Numbered from the stretch's first letter, positions 24,480 to 33,911 are shown. The stretch is DNA of 64,000 nt from Acidimicrobiaceae bacterium RAAP-2 (GCA_001443545.1 LMAD01000001.1:62001-126000); one strand, 5' to 3'. The notes: a model not told the origin generated them from the letters alone. Program-made: numbers and translations.

Positions 24480-25697
24480 TCAATCCCCCTCTGTTTCATT
24501 TATCTCTACGGTTGTTGGTAACGGTTTTACGGTGAAGGTGTGTTCCTCGGGCCAACTCAGCACGACGTCCTCGCCACTGCGTGGCGCCGTCTGGTGCCCG
24601 ATGTTCTGGGCGTACGCCGTGACGTCGACGCCCAGTGTGGTCTCGACGATGTACTGGTTGCCGACGCCGGTGAAGGTGGACACGCGTACGCGTCCGTTAA
24701 TCGAATTGTGACCCGGGGCGACGGCCGTGCCGGCCAGGTTGATGCCGATCTTCTCGGGACGGACCCCGACCTTGACCGCCGTGCTTCCACCGAGATCGGG
24801 CACGCGATCGGAGGGCACGGCGATCGTCCCGCCCCCGTCGATGGCGATCGTCGTCCGGCCGCTGCTCGACGAAACAATCGTTCCGGCGAGCAGATTGGAC
24901 GCGCCGAGGAACGAGGCGACGAACTCCGTCGTGGGACTGTCGTAGACGTCCTTGGGCGATCCCATGCCCTCGATTCGTCCGTGCCACATGACGGCCAGCC
25001 GGTCCGACATGGTCATGGCCTCTTCCTGGTCGTGCGTGACGTAGAGGAAGGTGATGCCGACCTGGGTCTGGATGCGCTTCAGCTCGATCTGCATCTGGCG
25101 TCGCAACTTCGCGTCGAGCGCCGACATCGGTTCGTCGAGTAGGAGCAACTTGGGCTGGTTGACGAGTGCTCGGGCCAGGGCGACTCGTTGCTGTTGGCCA
25201 CCGGAGAGCTGTGATGACTGTCGCTTCTCGTAGTTCGGGAGGTCGACGATCTCGAGCATCTCACCCACGCGTCGCTTGATCTCGTTCTTCTCGATCCGCT
25301 GGCGCCGCAGACCAAAGGCGACGTTCTCGTAGACGTTGAGGTGGGGGAACAGCGCGTAGGACTGGAACACCGTGTTGACGTCCCGTCGATACGGCGGGAG
25401 GTTCGTGACGTCTTGGCCTCCGAGCAGGATGCGACCCTTGGTCGGGTCTTCGAATCCGCCCAACATCCGCAACGACGTCGTCTTGCCACAGCCCGACGGG
25501 CCGAGGAGACTAAAGAACTCCCCCGCCTCAACGCGCAAGTTGAGGTCGTCCACCGCATTTGAGTCATTGAACGTCTTGGTCACGTTGATGAACTCGACGT
25601 CCGCCGACTCGAGGTTCGCGATCTTGCCCGAACGACCGGGCGACCGAGAACCTCGCGACGCCTTCGCTTCTGTCACCTTCTCCGAGCCAATACTCAT
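24480..25697 (-). CDS. potA: Spermidine/putrescine-type ABC transporter ATPase PotA
   Basis: A 405-residue ABC ATPase. Walker A is GPSGCGKTT, the Q loop is in VFQSYALFPH, the signature is LSGGQQQRVA, Walker B is LLLLDEP, and the switch histidine is in THDQEEA. A C-terminal TOBE-type domain follows, as in PotA/MalK proteins. The N-terminus has about 30 extra, basic, Ser-rich residues not usual in PotA. The ATG follows GGGGGAC. The upstream gap to the aldehyde dehydrogenase gene is 124 bases. Confidence 0.94.
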   Translation of the reverse strand: MSIGSEKVTEAKASRGSRSPGRSGKIANLESADVEFINVTKTFNDSNAVDDLNLRVEAGEFFSLLGPSGCGKTTSLRMLGGFEDPTKGRILLGGQDVTNLPPYRRDVNTVFQSYALFPHLNVYENVAFGLRRQRIEKNEIKRRVGEMLEIVDLPNYEKRQSSQLSGGQQQRVALARALVNQPKLLLLDEPMSALDAKLRRQMQIELKRIQTQVGITFLYVTHDQEEAMTMSDRLAVMWHGRIEGMGSPKDVYDSPTTEFVASFLGASNLLAGTIVSSSSGRTTIAIDGGGTIAVPSDRVPDLGGSTAVKVGVRPEKIGINLAGTAVAPGHNSINGRVRVSTFTGVGNQYIVETTLGVDVTAYAQNIGHQTAPRSGEDVVLSWPEEHTFTVKPLPTTVEINETEGD

Positions 25698-25821
25698 CAA
25701 TCGTCCCCCGACTGCCTACTTCGTGGTCGAGACCACGTCCCCCCTCGCCACGACCGGTTTGTCATGGACAAGGCCTATCACCCCAAAACTGCGCCGTCAG
25801 TTCAGCACCGTGAACTCACGG

Positions 25822-27249
25822 TTACATCTCGATGTTGTGCATCACGTGCTTGATGCGCGTGTAATCCTCGAAGCCGTACACCGAAAGGTCCTTGCCGTAC
25901 CCCGAACTCTTGAAGCCGCCGTGAGGCATTTCGGCCACGATCGGTATGTGGGTGTTCACCCACACGCAGCCGAAGTCGAGGTCGCGGGTAAAGCGCATGG
26001 CCCGGCCGTGGTCCGCGGTCCACACCGACGACGCCAGGCCGTAGTCGACCCCGTTGGCGAAGGCGAGTGCTTCGGCGTCGTCGTTGAACTTCTGAACGGT
26101 GATCACCGGTCCGAAGATCTCGTTCTGGATCATCTCGTCGCCCTGCTCCAAACCGGCCACGACCGTCGGTGCGACGAAGAAGCCGGCGTCACCGACCTGA
26201 GAACCACCCGCGGCGACCGACGCGTGACTCGGTACCCGCTCAAGGAATCCCGTGACGCGCGCCAACTGGTTGACGTTGTTGACGGGTCCGAAGAGGGCGT
26301 CAACGTTGTCGGGTTGCCCGATGACGGTGTTCTTCGCCTGTTCGGCCAATGCGTCCACGAAGTCGCCGTAGATCTTGGACGAGACGAGCACGCGGGTCGC
26401 CGCCGTGCAGTCCTGACCAGCGTTGAAGTACCCGGCGATCGCGATGCCTTCGACCGCCGCCGCTAGATCGACGTCGTCGAAGACGAGCACCGGCGCCTTC
26501 CCACCGAGTTCGAGGTGCACGCGCTTGAGGGTCTTGGAGGCCGTCGATGCAACGTCCATGCCGGCGCGCACCGAACCGGTGACCGACACCATCGCGGGTA
26601 CCCGGTGTTCGACGAGCGCGCGTCCGGTGTCGCGGTCGCCACAGACGACGTTGAAGACGCCCTCGGGCAGGACCTCGGCCATCAGTTGGGCCATGAAGAG
26701 CGTCGACGCGGGCGTCGAATCGCCGGGCTTGAGCACCATGGTGTTACCGGCCGCGATCGCGGGTGCCCACTTCCACACCGCCATCATCATCGGATAGTTC
26801 CAGGGAGTCACCGCACCGCAGACGCCGATGGGCTCGCGACGGATGTAGCTCGTCATGCCCTCCATGTACTCCGTGGCCCCCCGGCCCTCCAAGAGGCGCG
26901 CGGCCCCCGCGAAAAACCGAATCTGATCGAGCATCGGCGGCACCTCTTCACTGTGGGTCAGCGCCAGGATCTTGCCGGTGTTCTCCGATTCAATGGCGAC
27001 GAGTTCGTCCGCGTTCTTCTCGAGGATGTCGGCGACTCTCAGCAGCGCCAGACTGCGCTGGGACGGCGTCGTCCGGCGCCACGACTGAAAAGCCTTCGCG
27101 GCGACCGTCACCGCGGCGTCAATGTCCGCGGCGTCCGACACCGGCATCTCCGCGAAGGGTTGGCCCGTCGCCGGATTGACGACCTCGGCGTACTTCCCGC
27201 TCTTCGGCGCAACGTATTCGCCCCCGATGAAATTTGCTAGACGCCGCAT
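25822..27249 (-). CDS. Aminobutyraldehyde dehydrogenase-like aldehyde dehydrogenase
   Basis: A 475-residue aldehyde dehydrogenase. The catalytic glutamate is in LELGGKAPVLVF and the cysteine in FNAGQDCTAATRVLV; this FNAGQDC form is typical of 4-aminobutyraldehyde (PatD/YdcW) and betaine-aldehyde dehydrogenases. It would oxidise the aldehyde formed from putrescine to GABA. A strong GGAGGGG precedes the ATG. It lies upstream of potA on the same strand and is divergent from the Lrp-type regulator. Confidence 0.9.
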   Translation of the reverse strand: MRRLANFIGGEYVAPKSGKYAEVVNPATGQPFAEMPVSDAADIDAAVTVAAKAFQSWRRTTPSQRSLALLRVADILEKNADELVAIESENTGKILALTHSEEVPPMLDQIRFFAGAARLLEGRGATEYMEGMTSYIRREPIGVCGAVTPWNYPMMMAVWKWAPAIAAGNTMVLKPGDSTPASTLFMAQLMAEVLPEGVFNVVCGDRDTGRALVEHRVPAMVSVTGSVRAGMDVASTASKTLKRVHLELGGKAPVLVFDDVDLAAAVEGIAIAGYFNAGQDCTAATRVLVSSKIYGDFVDALAEQAKNTVIGQPDNVDALFGPVNNVNQLARVTGFLERVPSHASVAAGGSQVGDAGFFVAPTVVAGLEQGDEMIQNEIFGPVITVQKFNDDAEALAFANGVDYGLASSVWTADHGRAMRFTRDLDFGCVWVNTHIPIVAEMPHGGFKSSGYGKDLSVYGFEDYTRIKHVMHNIEM

Positions 27250-27380
27250 TGCTACCCCTCCTGAATCGGTTACTCACCCCGTAACACAACTGACACTCTG
27301 CCAGATTGTGCGACCGCGCGCAAGCACGGGGATAAGAAATAAGTCCCCACTTACCGATTTCGCGACGCAATCCGTCGTCA

Positions 27381-27394
27381 AGTATGCATATACT
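27381..27394. promoter_or_regulatory. Palindrome over the -10 region between ALDH and lrp-type gene
   Basis: AGTAT-GCAT-ATACT is a perfect short palindrome. Its right part is TATACT (27389-27394), a good -10 hexamer for the plus-strand regulator gene. It could be an Lrp-type operator giving autoregulation and control of the divergent operon. Confidence 0.5.
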
Positions 27395-27447
27395 GTTCAT
27401 ATCCGCAGTCCGGGGACCGATTCGGTTGCACGGGCGGGGAGCGACCA

Positions 27448-27987
27448 ATGCCAGCAACTTCTCCAAAGCGACAGCCCAACAAGACCGCAAAGAGGACCCC
27501 CGTCGCTGACCGCACTCGCCTCGAAGTGATAACGACACCGAACGGGCTCGACGCGATTGACCGCGAGATCATCAGCCACCTGCAGCAAGACGGACGGCGC
27601 GCCTACGGCGCCATCGCCGCTGAAGTCGGCCTCTCCGAAGCCGGCGTGCGCCGTCGGGTACAGCGGCTGCGAGACATGGGCGTCATGCAGATCGTGGCCA
27701 TCACCGATCCGCTGCAGCTCGGTTACGGGCGTGAGGCCCTCATCGGCATTCGAGTCCACGGTGACGTGCGACTGGTCGCCGACCGGGTCGCCGCAATCGA
27801 CGAAGCGAACTACGTGGTTATGACCGCTGGCAGTTTCGACATCATCGCCGAGGTCATCGCCGTCGATGACGCGGCGCTGGTACATCTTCTCAACGACGCA
27901 ATTCGGAGCATCCCTGGGGTGACCGAAGTTGAAACCTTTCTGTATTTGAAACTTTCAAAGCAGACCTACACATGGGGGACGAAGTGA
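27448..27987 (+). CDS. Lrp/AsnC-family transcriptional regulator
   Basis: A 179-residue regulator with about 30 extra N-terminal residues, then an AsnC-type helix-turn-helix (LDAIDREIISHLQQDGRRAY through LSEAGVRRRVQRL) and the C-terminal RAM ligand-binding domain. GGGGAG precedes the ATG. It sits between the importer/aldehyde dehydrogenase operon and the aminotransferase gene, and overlaps the latter, so it most likely controls polyamine or amino acid use. The ligand is not known. Confidence 0.92.
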   Translation: MPATSPKRQPNKTAKRTPVADRTRLEVITTPNGLDAIDREIISHLQQDGRRAYGAIAAEVGLSEAGVRRRVQRLRDMGVMQIVAITDPLQLGYGREALIGIRVHGDVRLVADRVAAIDEANYVVMTAGSFDIIAEVIAVDDAALVHLLNDAIRSIPGVTEVETFLYLKLSKQTYTWGTK

Positions 27988-29405
27988 CATTGCATGAAAT
28001 AATCTCCGACGGAATCGCCGTCGCCGACCCGAAACACGAAAGCCATGCGTACTCCGAACGCGCTCGACGCAATCTGTGGTTGCAGATGTCGCGAATGGGC
28101 GCGTATTCGGAGTCAAACGAAGTACCCATCATGGTTCGTGGTGAGGGGACGCGTGTTTACGACGCCAATGGTGTGGAGTACTTCGATGGTCTATCGGGAC
28201 TCTTCACCAACGCGCTGGGCCACGGACGCGCCGACATCGCCGAGGCGGCGGCCGCACAGATGAAGGAACTCGCGTTCTTCCCGCTGTGGACCTACGCGCA
28301 CCCCAAGGCCATCGAGTTGGCCGAGAAGTTGGCGAGCCTGGCTCCCGGCGACCTCAATCGAGTCTTCTTCACCACTGGTGGCGGCGAAGCGGTCGAGAGC
28401 GCCTGGAAACTCGCCCGTCAGTATCACCGTCTGCGCGGTGAGATGGACCGCTACAAGGTCATCAGTCGAGACATCGCGTACCACGGCACGACGATGGGTG
28501 CGCTGACCATCACCTCACTCGAGGGATACCGCAAGCAGTTCGAGCCGCTGGTACCTGGCGCGGTGAAGGTTCCGCCGACCAATTTCTATCGTGCGACCCA
28601 CCACGCCGACGACCTCGAGGCGTTCGGCCTGTGGTCGGCCGAACAGATCGAGGAGGCGATTCTTCGCGAAGGACCCGAGACGATTGCCGCGGTGTTCCTC
28701 GAGCCGGTGCAGAACGCTGGCGGCTGCTTCACGCCACCGCCGGGTTACTGGCAGAAGGTCCGCGAGATTTGCGACAAGTATGGGGTCTTGCTCGTGTCCG
28801 ACGAGGTGATTTGCGCCTTCGGCCGAATTGGCACCTGGTTCGGTGGTCAGAAGTACGACTACGTACCGGACATCATCACGGCCGCGAAGGGCATCACCTC
28901 GGGCTACGCGCCGCTGGGCGCGATGATCGTGTCGGACCGCATCGCCGAGCCGTTCCAGCACGACGACACGGCGTTCATGCACGGCTTCACCTGGGCCGGC
29001 CACCCGCTGTCGTGCGCGGTCGCCCTCAAGAACATCGAGATCCTTGAGAACGAGCACGTGCTCGAGAACGTCCAGGCCAACCAGGAGTACTTCCACCAGA
29101 GTCTGCTCGCCTTGCGCGACATCCCGATCGTCGGCGACGTGCGTGGGACGGGCTACTTCTGGGGCGTCGAGTTGGTCAAGGATCAAGAGACGAAGCAGGG
29201 CTGGGCGGGTGACGAAGCGGAACGGCTCCTACGCGGCTACGTCTCGCCCGAGATGTTCCGCCGAGGCCTGATCTGTCGTTCGGACGACCGCGGCGACCCC
29301 GTCGTGCAGCTCGCGCCGCCGCTGATCTCCACTCGCGACGACATCGACTTCATGGTTGGTGTGCTGCGCGAGGTCTTCACTGGAGCGTCCCTGCGGAATC
29401 ACTAA
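27984..29405 (+). CDS. Class III PLP aminotransferase, putrescine/omega-amino acid:pyruvate type
   Basis: A 473-residue class III (omega) aminotransferase. LSDEVIC-type Asp is in VSDEVICAFGR, and the PLP lysine in TAAKGITSGYAPLGA. It resembles SpuC-like putrescine and beta-alanine:pyruvate aminotransferases. I place the start at GTG 27984, overlapping the regulator stop (GTGA), because GGGGGA lies four bases before it; ATG 27972 is an alternative. With the ALDH and alanine dehydrogenase it makes a plausible putrescine-to-GABA route using pyruvate as amino acceptor. Confidence 0.9.
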   Translation: MTLHEIISDGIAVADPKHESHAYSERARRNLWLQMSRMGAYSESNEVPIMVRGEGTRVYDANGVEYFDGLSGLFTNALGHGRADIAEAAAAQMKELAFFPLWTYAHPKAIELAEKLASLAPGDLNRVFFTTGGGEAVESAWKLARQYHRLRGEMDRYKVISRDIAYHGTTMGALTITSLEGYRKQFEPLVPGAVKVPPTNFYRATHHADDLEAFGLWSAEQIEEAILREGPETIAAVFLEPVQNAGGCFTPPPGYWQKVREICDKYGVLLVSDEVICAFGRIGTWFGGQKYDYVPDIITAAKGITSGYAPLGAMIVSDRIAEPFQHDDTAFMHGFTWAGHPLSCAVALKNIEILENEHVLENVQANQEYFHQSLLALRDIPIVGDVRGTGYFWGVELVKDQETKQGWAGDEAERLLRGYVSPEMFRRGLICRSDDRGDPVVQLAPPLISTRDDIDFMVGVLREVFTGASLRNH

Positions 29406-30787
29406 TGCGGCCGCCCGCCTCATTATGGTGGTCGACCTTGGGCGAAGACGTCCACGCGCGTCCCACGTTGACGCGTCACGCGGACGTTGACCTCGCCATC
29501 GTCGGTGGCGGCTTCACGGGCCTCTGGACGGCCCGTGAAGCGCTCCGGCGAGACCCGAACCTCCAAGTGCTGGTGCTCGAGAAAGAGGTCTGTGGTTTCG
29601 GCGCGTCGGGCCGCAACGGCGGCTGGGCCTCGGCGCTCTACCCGCAGAGCACCGCGACCGTCGAGCAGGTTCACGGCTCGGACGCCGCAATCCATCTCCG
29701 TCGCACGCTCGAACTCGCCGTCACCGAGCTCGGCACCGCCGCGGCGGCCGACGGTATCGACGCCGACTACGTGCGCGGCGGCACGCTGGTCTTCGCGCGC
29801 AGCGAGCTCCAAGAGGCCCGCCTGCGGGCCGAAGTCGAAGAACTTCGCGCCGGTGGCGCGACCGACGTCGTATGGCTCGATGAGGCTGAGGCCCGCGAAC
29901 GCGGCGCGACCGCGCAGGTACGCGGCGCTTTGTACACCCCGCACTGCGCCCGTGTGCACCCGGCTCGACTCGTTCGAGGGCTCGCGCGAGCCGTCGAACG
30001 AGCGGGCGGGACCATCGTCGAGAACACCGCCGTGACCCGGATCATGCCCGGCGACCAACGCCACCGTCCAACCGTGGTGACGGCCGGGGGTTCGGTGCAC
30101 GCCACGTACGTCGTTCGAGCGACCGAGGGGTACACGCCGGCGTTGCCGGGCGAGCGCCGCACGGTCGTACCGCTGTACTCGCTGATGATCGCCACCGAGC
30201 CTCTGACCCGGTCGTTCTGGGACGAGGTCGGATTTGGCAACTTCGAGACCTTCGCCGACGGTCGCCACCTCATCATCTACGGTCAGCGCACGGCCGACGA
30301 CCGCATCGCCTTCGGTGGCCGTGGCGCGCCCTACCACTTCGGATCGACGGTCGAGCCACGCTTCGACGAGAGTCCGAAGGTATTCGAACTGCTCGAGACC
30401 ACGCTCCGTAACCTGTTCCCGCGGCTGACTGCGTCGATCACCCACCGCTGGGGAGGACCACTCGCGATGCCTCGCGACCTCGCACCGAACGTTCACGTCG
30501 ATCACGACACCGGGCTCGCCAGCGTCGGGGGGTACACCGGTGACGGCGTCGTCCTGAGTCGCGTCGCGGCGACGGCGATGGCCGACCTCATCACCAACCC
30601 GGACACCGACACCGAATTCACGCGCCTTCCGTTCGTGCAACAACGCCAGCGTCGCTGGGAGTACGAACCGATGCGATGGCTCGGCATCAACGCGGGCCTC
30701 AGCGCGGCGACCTGGGCCGACCATCACGAACGGCGTTATGGAACAATGAGTCGTTCGAGCCAGTGGCTCGAACGACTCATGGGTTGA
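29405..30787 (+). CDS. FAD-dependent amine/amino acid oxidoreductase (DAO family, PuuB-like)
   Basis: A 460-residue DAO-type flavoprotein. The FAD-binding GGGFTG lies at residues 34-39, followed by a GFGASGRNGGWAS segment as in gamma-glutamylputrescine oxidase PuuB. The ATG shares one base with the aminotransferase stop (TAATG), so the two are coupled. A role in amine oxidation is likely, but no gamma-glutamylputrescine synthetase is in the window, so the exact substrate is open. The 3' end contains a perfect hairpin inside the coding sequence. Confidence 0.87.
   Translation: MRPPASLWWSTLGEDVHARPTLTRHADVDLAIVGGGFTGLWTAREALRRDPNLQVLVLEKEVCGFGASGRNGGWASALYPQSTATVEQVHGSDAAIHLRRTLELAVTELGTAAAADGIDADYVRGGTLVFARSELQEARLRAEVEELRAGGATDVVWLDEAEARERGATAQVRGALYTPHCARVHPARLVRGLARAVERAGGTIVENTAVTRIMPGDQRHRPTVVTAGGSVHATYVVRATEGYTPALPGERRTVVPLYSLMIATEPLTRSFWDEVGFGNFETFADGRHLIIYGQRTADDRIAFGGRGAPYHFGSTVEPRFDESPKVFELLETTLRNLFPRLTASITHRWGGPLAMPRDLAPNVHVDHDTGLASVGGYTGDGVVLSRVAATAMADLITNPDTDTEFTRLPFVQQRQRRWEYEPMRWLGINAGLSAATWADHHERRYGTMSRSSQWLERLMG
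30746..30780. terminator. Perfect 17-bp hairpin inside the last codons of the oxidoreductase gene
   Basis: ATGAGTCGTTCGAGCCA and TGGCTCGAACGACTCAT pair around one central base. It ends five bases before the final base triplet TGA region and lies between convergent genes, so it may serve both directions. Confidence 0.65.
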
Positions 30788-30788
30788 G

Positions 30789-31427
30789 TCATCGCAGGAT
30801 GTTGACCGCGCGGGCGGCCACCACGGCGATCGTGATGAGGGACACCAGCGACTCCGTGACGAACAGCACCTTCGCGCGCGTGCTCAGCGGCATGGCGTCG
30901 GCCGGCGCGAAGCTCGTGCCATTGGCGAAGGACGTGTAGAGGTAGTCAGTGAATCGTGGATACCAGTCGGCTGGCGCGAGACTCGGGTTCTCCATCTGGG
31001 GGAACTGGAGGTCCGGCCACGCGTCGCTGTTGCCCGCTCGCCGGTGCGGTCCACCGCGATCGATCTCCCAGAACCACAGACCGTAGATGATGACGTTCGT
31101 CAGCCAAATGGCGACGGCGGAGTAGATCAGCGCACGACCCTGTGAGACTGCGCTATTGAGCAGGTGCTGGACCAAGAGCCCCATCGATCCGACGTTCGCC
31201 ACGCTGACGAGCGCGATCAGGATGATCGTGGCCCGACGGACCAGCGGTGACTCGTCGGGGTGGCGGTGGCGACGCGCCGAGAGCGGCACCAGCGGCAAGA
31301 TGATCAGTACCGGCACTAGCCACCGCGGGCCGATCACCAACCGACTGGGCAAGACGACGTAGAGCACCGCGCACACAACGAGCGCGAGGGAGGCCGGCCA
31401 GCGAGGTTCGGGGTGGACGTCCGTCAC
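30789..31427 (-). CDS. DUF1345-like integral membrane protein
   Basis: A 212-residue protein with about five hydrophobic segments. The C-terminal region TDYLYTSFANGTSFAPADAMPLS is a conserved signature in actinobacterial DUF1345-like membrane proteins. Function is unknown. The start is a GTG with TAGTCT six bases before it; that hexamer overlaps the stop codon of the upstream secreted-protein gene. Confidence 0.75.
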   Translation of the reverse strand: MTDVHPEPRWPASLALVVCAVLYVVLPSRLVIGPRWLVPVLIILPLVPLSARRHRHPDESPLVRRATIILIALVSVANVGSMGLLVQHLLNSAVSQGRALIYSAVAIWLTNVIIYGLWFWEIDRGGPHRRAGNSDAWPDLQFPQMENPSLAPADWYPRFTDYLYTSFANGTSFAPADAMPLSTRAKVLFVTESLVSLITIAVVAARAVNILR

Positions 31428-31433
31428 ACCCGA

Positions 31434-31439
31434 AGACTA
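31434..31439 (-). promoter_or_regulatory. -10 element, leaderless-type, for DUF1345-like gene
   Basis: TAGTCT on the minus strand lies six bases before the GTG at 31427 and overlaps the stop of the gene before it. Confidence 0.5.
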
Positions 31440-32246
31440 ACTGAGCCGAATCTGGCCGAGTGCCGCGACGTTCTTCGGCGCGATGAGCGATGGTATCGAG
31501 GACGATGAGCCGAACAACCGATTGAGGATCGACTTGGTCACGGGCAGGACTTCCTTCGCCGGCGGCGCCACGATGTCCGTCGAGCGATTGTACGACAGCA
31601 CCGTGACGGTTATCGACGCCGTCGAGTGCTTCGACGTGACCGTGAGGCCCATACCCGTCAACTCACCTTGACTACCGACCGAGAGGCTGAAGTCGATCCG
31701 CGCCAGGGTCGGCAGGGTGAAGGGCAGGCCAGCTGGGGCGCGAACGGTGGCGTTGTCACGGTAGAAGTTGTAAGTGGTCACCGTGCCCGTCGTGGTCACC
31801 GTCTTACGCGTGTACCCCGAAATGAGTGAGACGTCGGGCTTGGTCATCTCGAGCGAGACTCCGTACAACGACGGTATCTTCATCGGGGTGCTGACCCACG
31901 ACCGGCCGACGATCGAGTGGAGGTTCGCCAAGCCGGCGTAGAGGTGACGATTGACGAGACGAAGGTCGGCGTTGATCGACGAGAAAGCGAACGGCACCTG
32001 CACCTGGGCGTCGACGCTGTTCGTCAGGAAATTCACGTTGACGGTGGACGTGACGGAGTAGGTCTGTCCCGTCGTGATGGTCACCGCGAGCTCCGCCGAC
32101 TTCGGGGGGTACCCGTTGAGCGCCAGCGAATCACGCGTGACCGAACCCGGATTCGTGTCAGTGGCCGCGATCGCGATGCCCGTCACGGTTAGGGCCAGGG
32201 CCACCACGCCCAACGCGACGGCTCCCGCTCGCTTCGAAATTGCCAT
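31437..32246 (-). CDS. Secreted or membrane-anchored protein, LppX/LprG-like fold possible
   Basis: A 269-residue protein with a hydrophobic signal or anchor at about residues 7-27 and a beta-rich, Ser/Thr-rich remainder. There is no lipobox cysteine. The late segment YNRSTDIVAPPAKEV resembles the end of LppX/LprAFG-type lipid-carrier domains, and the size fits, but the match is weak. It is probably extracytoplasmic. TAGGGT lies six bases before the ATG. Confidence 0.7.
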   Translation of the reverse strand: MAISKRAGAVALGVVALALTVTGIAIAATDTNPGSVTRDSLALNGYPPKSAELAVTITTGQTYSVTSTVNVNFLTNSVDAQVQVPFAFSSINADLRLVNRHLYAGLANLHSIVGRSWVSTPMKIPSLYGVSLEMTKPDVSLISGYTRKTVTTTGTVTTYNFYRDNATVRAPAGLPFTLPTLARIDFSLSVGSQGELTGMGLTVTSKHSTASITVTVLSYNRSTDIVAPPAKEVLPVTKSILNRLFGSSSSIPSLIAPKNVAALGQIRLS

Positions 32247-32252
32247 GCGTCC

Positions 32253-32258
32253 ACCCTA
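32253..32258 (-). promoter_or_regulatory. -10 element, leaderless-type, for secreted protein gene
   Basis: TAGGGT on the minus strand lies six bases before the ATG at 32246. Confidence 0.55.
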
Positions 32259-32306
32259 GTGTTGACCACGGGCCGCGCCCCCACCCCGATCACGTTGCGA
32301 GTCGGT

Positions 32307-33275
32307 CTAGGCGGTGCCGAGGAGTTCGATGAAGAGCTCGTGGGCGATGTTTCGTCCGCTGGCCACGAAGCCGATTCTCGACGTCGCGTCACCGACGACG
32401 TCCGAGGTGATCGCCGCGTAGGCGGTGGTCGCCGAACCCTCCAGCACCAGACCAGTATTCTCGGCGGCTTCTCGAACACCGTGTCGAATCGCGACTTCGG
32501 GAACGAGAACCAGGGGGACGCCGAATCGGGCGATAAGTTCGTTGGTCACCGCGCCATCGTCACCGCCGCCCGCTAATCCGTCGGCGATCGTCGGGTGGTG
32601 GACCACCTCGTCCATGGGGGTCCCGCGCAAGACGTGGTACATCGCGGCGCTCTCTTCGGGCTGGACGCCCGTGATTCGAACGTCGCCGCGATCGTGGGCC
32701 TCGCGGGACAGGAGCACCCCCGAGATCAGTCCACCACCACCGACGGGCACGACGAGGTGTTCAATCTCGGGCGCCTGCTCGATCAATTCGTCAAAGACCG
32801 TGGCCTGGCCCGCGATCACGCTCGTGTCGTTGAACGGCGAGATGTAGCGAATCCCCCGATGATCGGCGAGGTCGAGCGCGTGCGCCTGGGCCTCGTCGTA
32901 GCTCGACCCCTCTTGAATCAGTTCGATGTCGTATTGGCGAAGTTTTTGGACCTTGGCCACCGACGCGTTCGCCGGCACCACGACCGTGGCGGGCACGCCC
33001 AACAACATTGACGCGTGCGCGATACCGAGCCCGTGATTGCCCGCCGAGGACGTGATCACGGCACCCGATGGGTCGTCTCGGTGAGCGGCGTCAATGGCGC
33101 TCAGCGCACCTCGGACCTTGAACGAACCCGTGACCTGAAGCCCTTCCAACTTTGCGATAACCGGACGACCCCGCATAGTCAACGTGACCGCCGGAGTCGG
33201 GCTGAGATAGCGAGCGATGACCGCGCGAGCGGTCTCGAGTTCATCAGGTGTCGGCGCCGCGACGTGTCGAATCAT
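32307..33275 (-). CDS. Threonine/serine dehydratase-like PLP enzyme
   Basis: A 322-residue fold-type II PLP enzyme. The PLP lysine is K53 in TGSFKVRGA, the AGNHGLGIA loop and the phosphate-binding GGGGLISG are present. There is no C-terminal ACT domain, so it belongs with catabolic threonine/serine dehydratases or serine racemases rather than full-length IlvA. It would deaminate threonine or serine. The start was chosen for its perfect GAGGAGG; the GTG at 33317 has no such support. Confidence 0.88.
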   Translation of the reverse strand: MIRHVAAPTPDELETARAVIARYLSPTPAVTLTMRGRPVIAKLEGLQVTGSFKVRGALSAIDAAHRDDPSGAVITSSAGNHGLGIAHASMLLGVPATVVVPANASVAKVQKLRQYDIELIQEGSSYDEAQAHALDLADHRGIRYISPFNDTSVIAGQATVFDELIEQAPEIEHLVVPVGGGGLISGVLLSREAHDRGDVRITGVQPEESAAMYHVLRGTPMDEVVHHPTIADGLAGGGDDGAVTNELIARFGVPLVLVPEVAIRHGVREAAENTGLVLEGSATTAYAAITSDVVGDATSRIGFVASGRNIAHELFIELLGTA

Positions 33276-33332
33276 GTGAACCTCCTCGATTACCTTACCT
33301 GGGCACCCTCGATCCACCCGGTCTCACCCGGG

Positions 33333-33338
33333 TAAGGT
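33333..33338 (+). promoter_or_regulatory. -10 element, leaderless-type, for CadD-like gene
   Basis: TAAGGT lies six bases before the GTG at 33345. Confidence 0.55.
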
Positions 33339-33344
33339 CGGCCC

Positions 33345-33911
33345 GTGCATTCGGTCCCCGACGTCGTCACCCTGTCGTCACTCGCCTTCGTCGGCACGAT
33401 GTTCGACAACTACTTCGCGTTCGCGGCGCAGCTCATCGTCACCGAACGCGCGCGTTACCGACGGGTAGCGTGGGCCCAGGCGATCGGCGTCGCAATCTTG
33501 CTCATCATCGCGGCCGCCGTCGGATCGGTCCTGACGGCACTGCCCGTTCGATGGGTCGGCCTCTTCTGCCTCGCGCCGTGGGCGATGGCCTGGTTCCGAT
33601 GGCGTCACCGGTCCGATCCGGGCGCTACGACGTATCGCCGTGGCGCCATCACGACGGTTCTCATCACCATCGCCCTCGGAGGCGACAATCTCGGCGTTTG
33701 GATCCCCCTGCTTCGCACCGATGGCGTCACCCGAGGCATCATCACGGTCGCCGTCTTCTCGTTTTGGGAGCTCGTCTTTCTCGCGAGTGCGCGAGCCATG
33801 ACGAAGCATCCGCGCGTCACGGCCTGGGGTGAGACCAACGCTCGACGGCTCACCCCGTGGGTCTACGTCGCGTTGGGGGCGCTCATTCTCGTCGAGAGTG
33901 GTGTGTTCTAG
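33345..33911 (+). CDS. CadD-family cadmium resistance transporter-like protein
   Basis: A 188-residue protein with about five membrane helices. The GGDNLGVWIPLL segment and the early TMFDNYFAF are signatures of the CadD family (LysE superfamily), linked to cadmium efflux or sequestration. No metal sensor gene is adjacent, so the substrate is not settled. The GTG start has TAAGGT upstream and no Shine-Dalgarno. Confidence 0.85.
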   Translation: MHSVPDVVTLSSLAFVGTMFDNYFAFAAQLIVTERARYRRVAWAQAIGVAILLIIAAAVGSVLTALPVRWVGLFCLAPWAMAWFRWRHRSDPGATTYRRGAITTVLITIALGGDNLGVWIPLLRTDGVTRGIITVAVFSFWELVFLASARAMTKHPRVTAWGETNARRLTPWVYVALGALILVESGVF

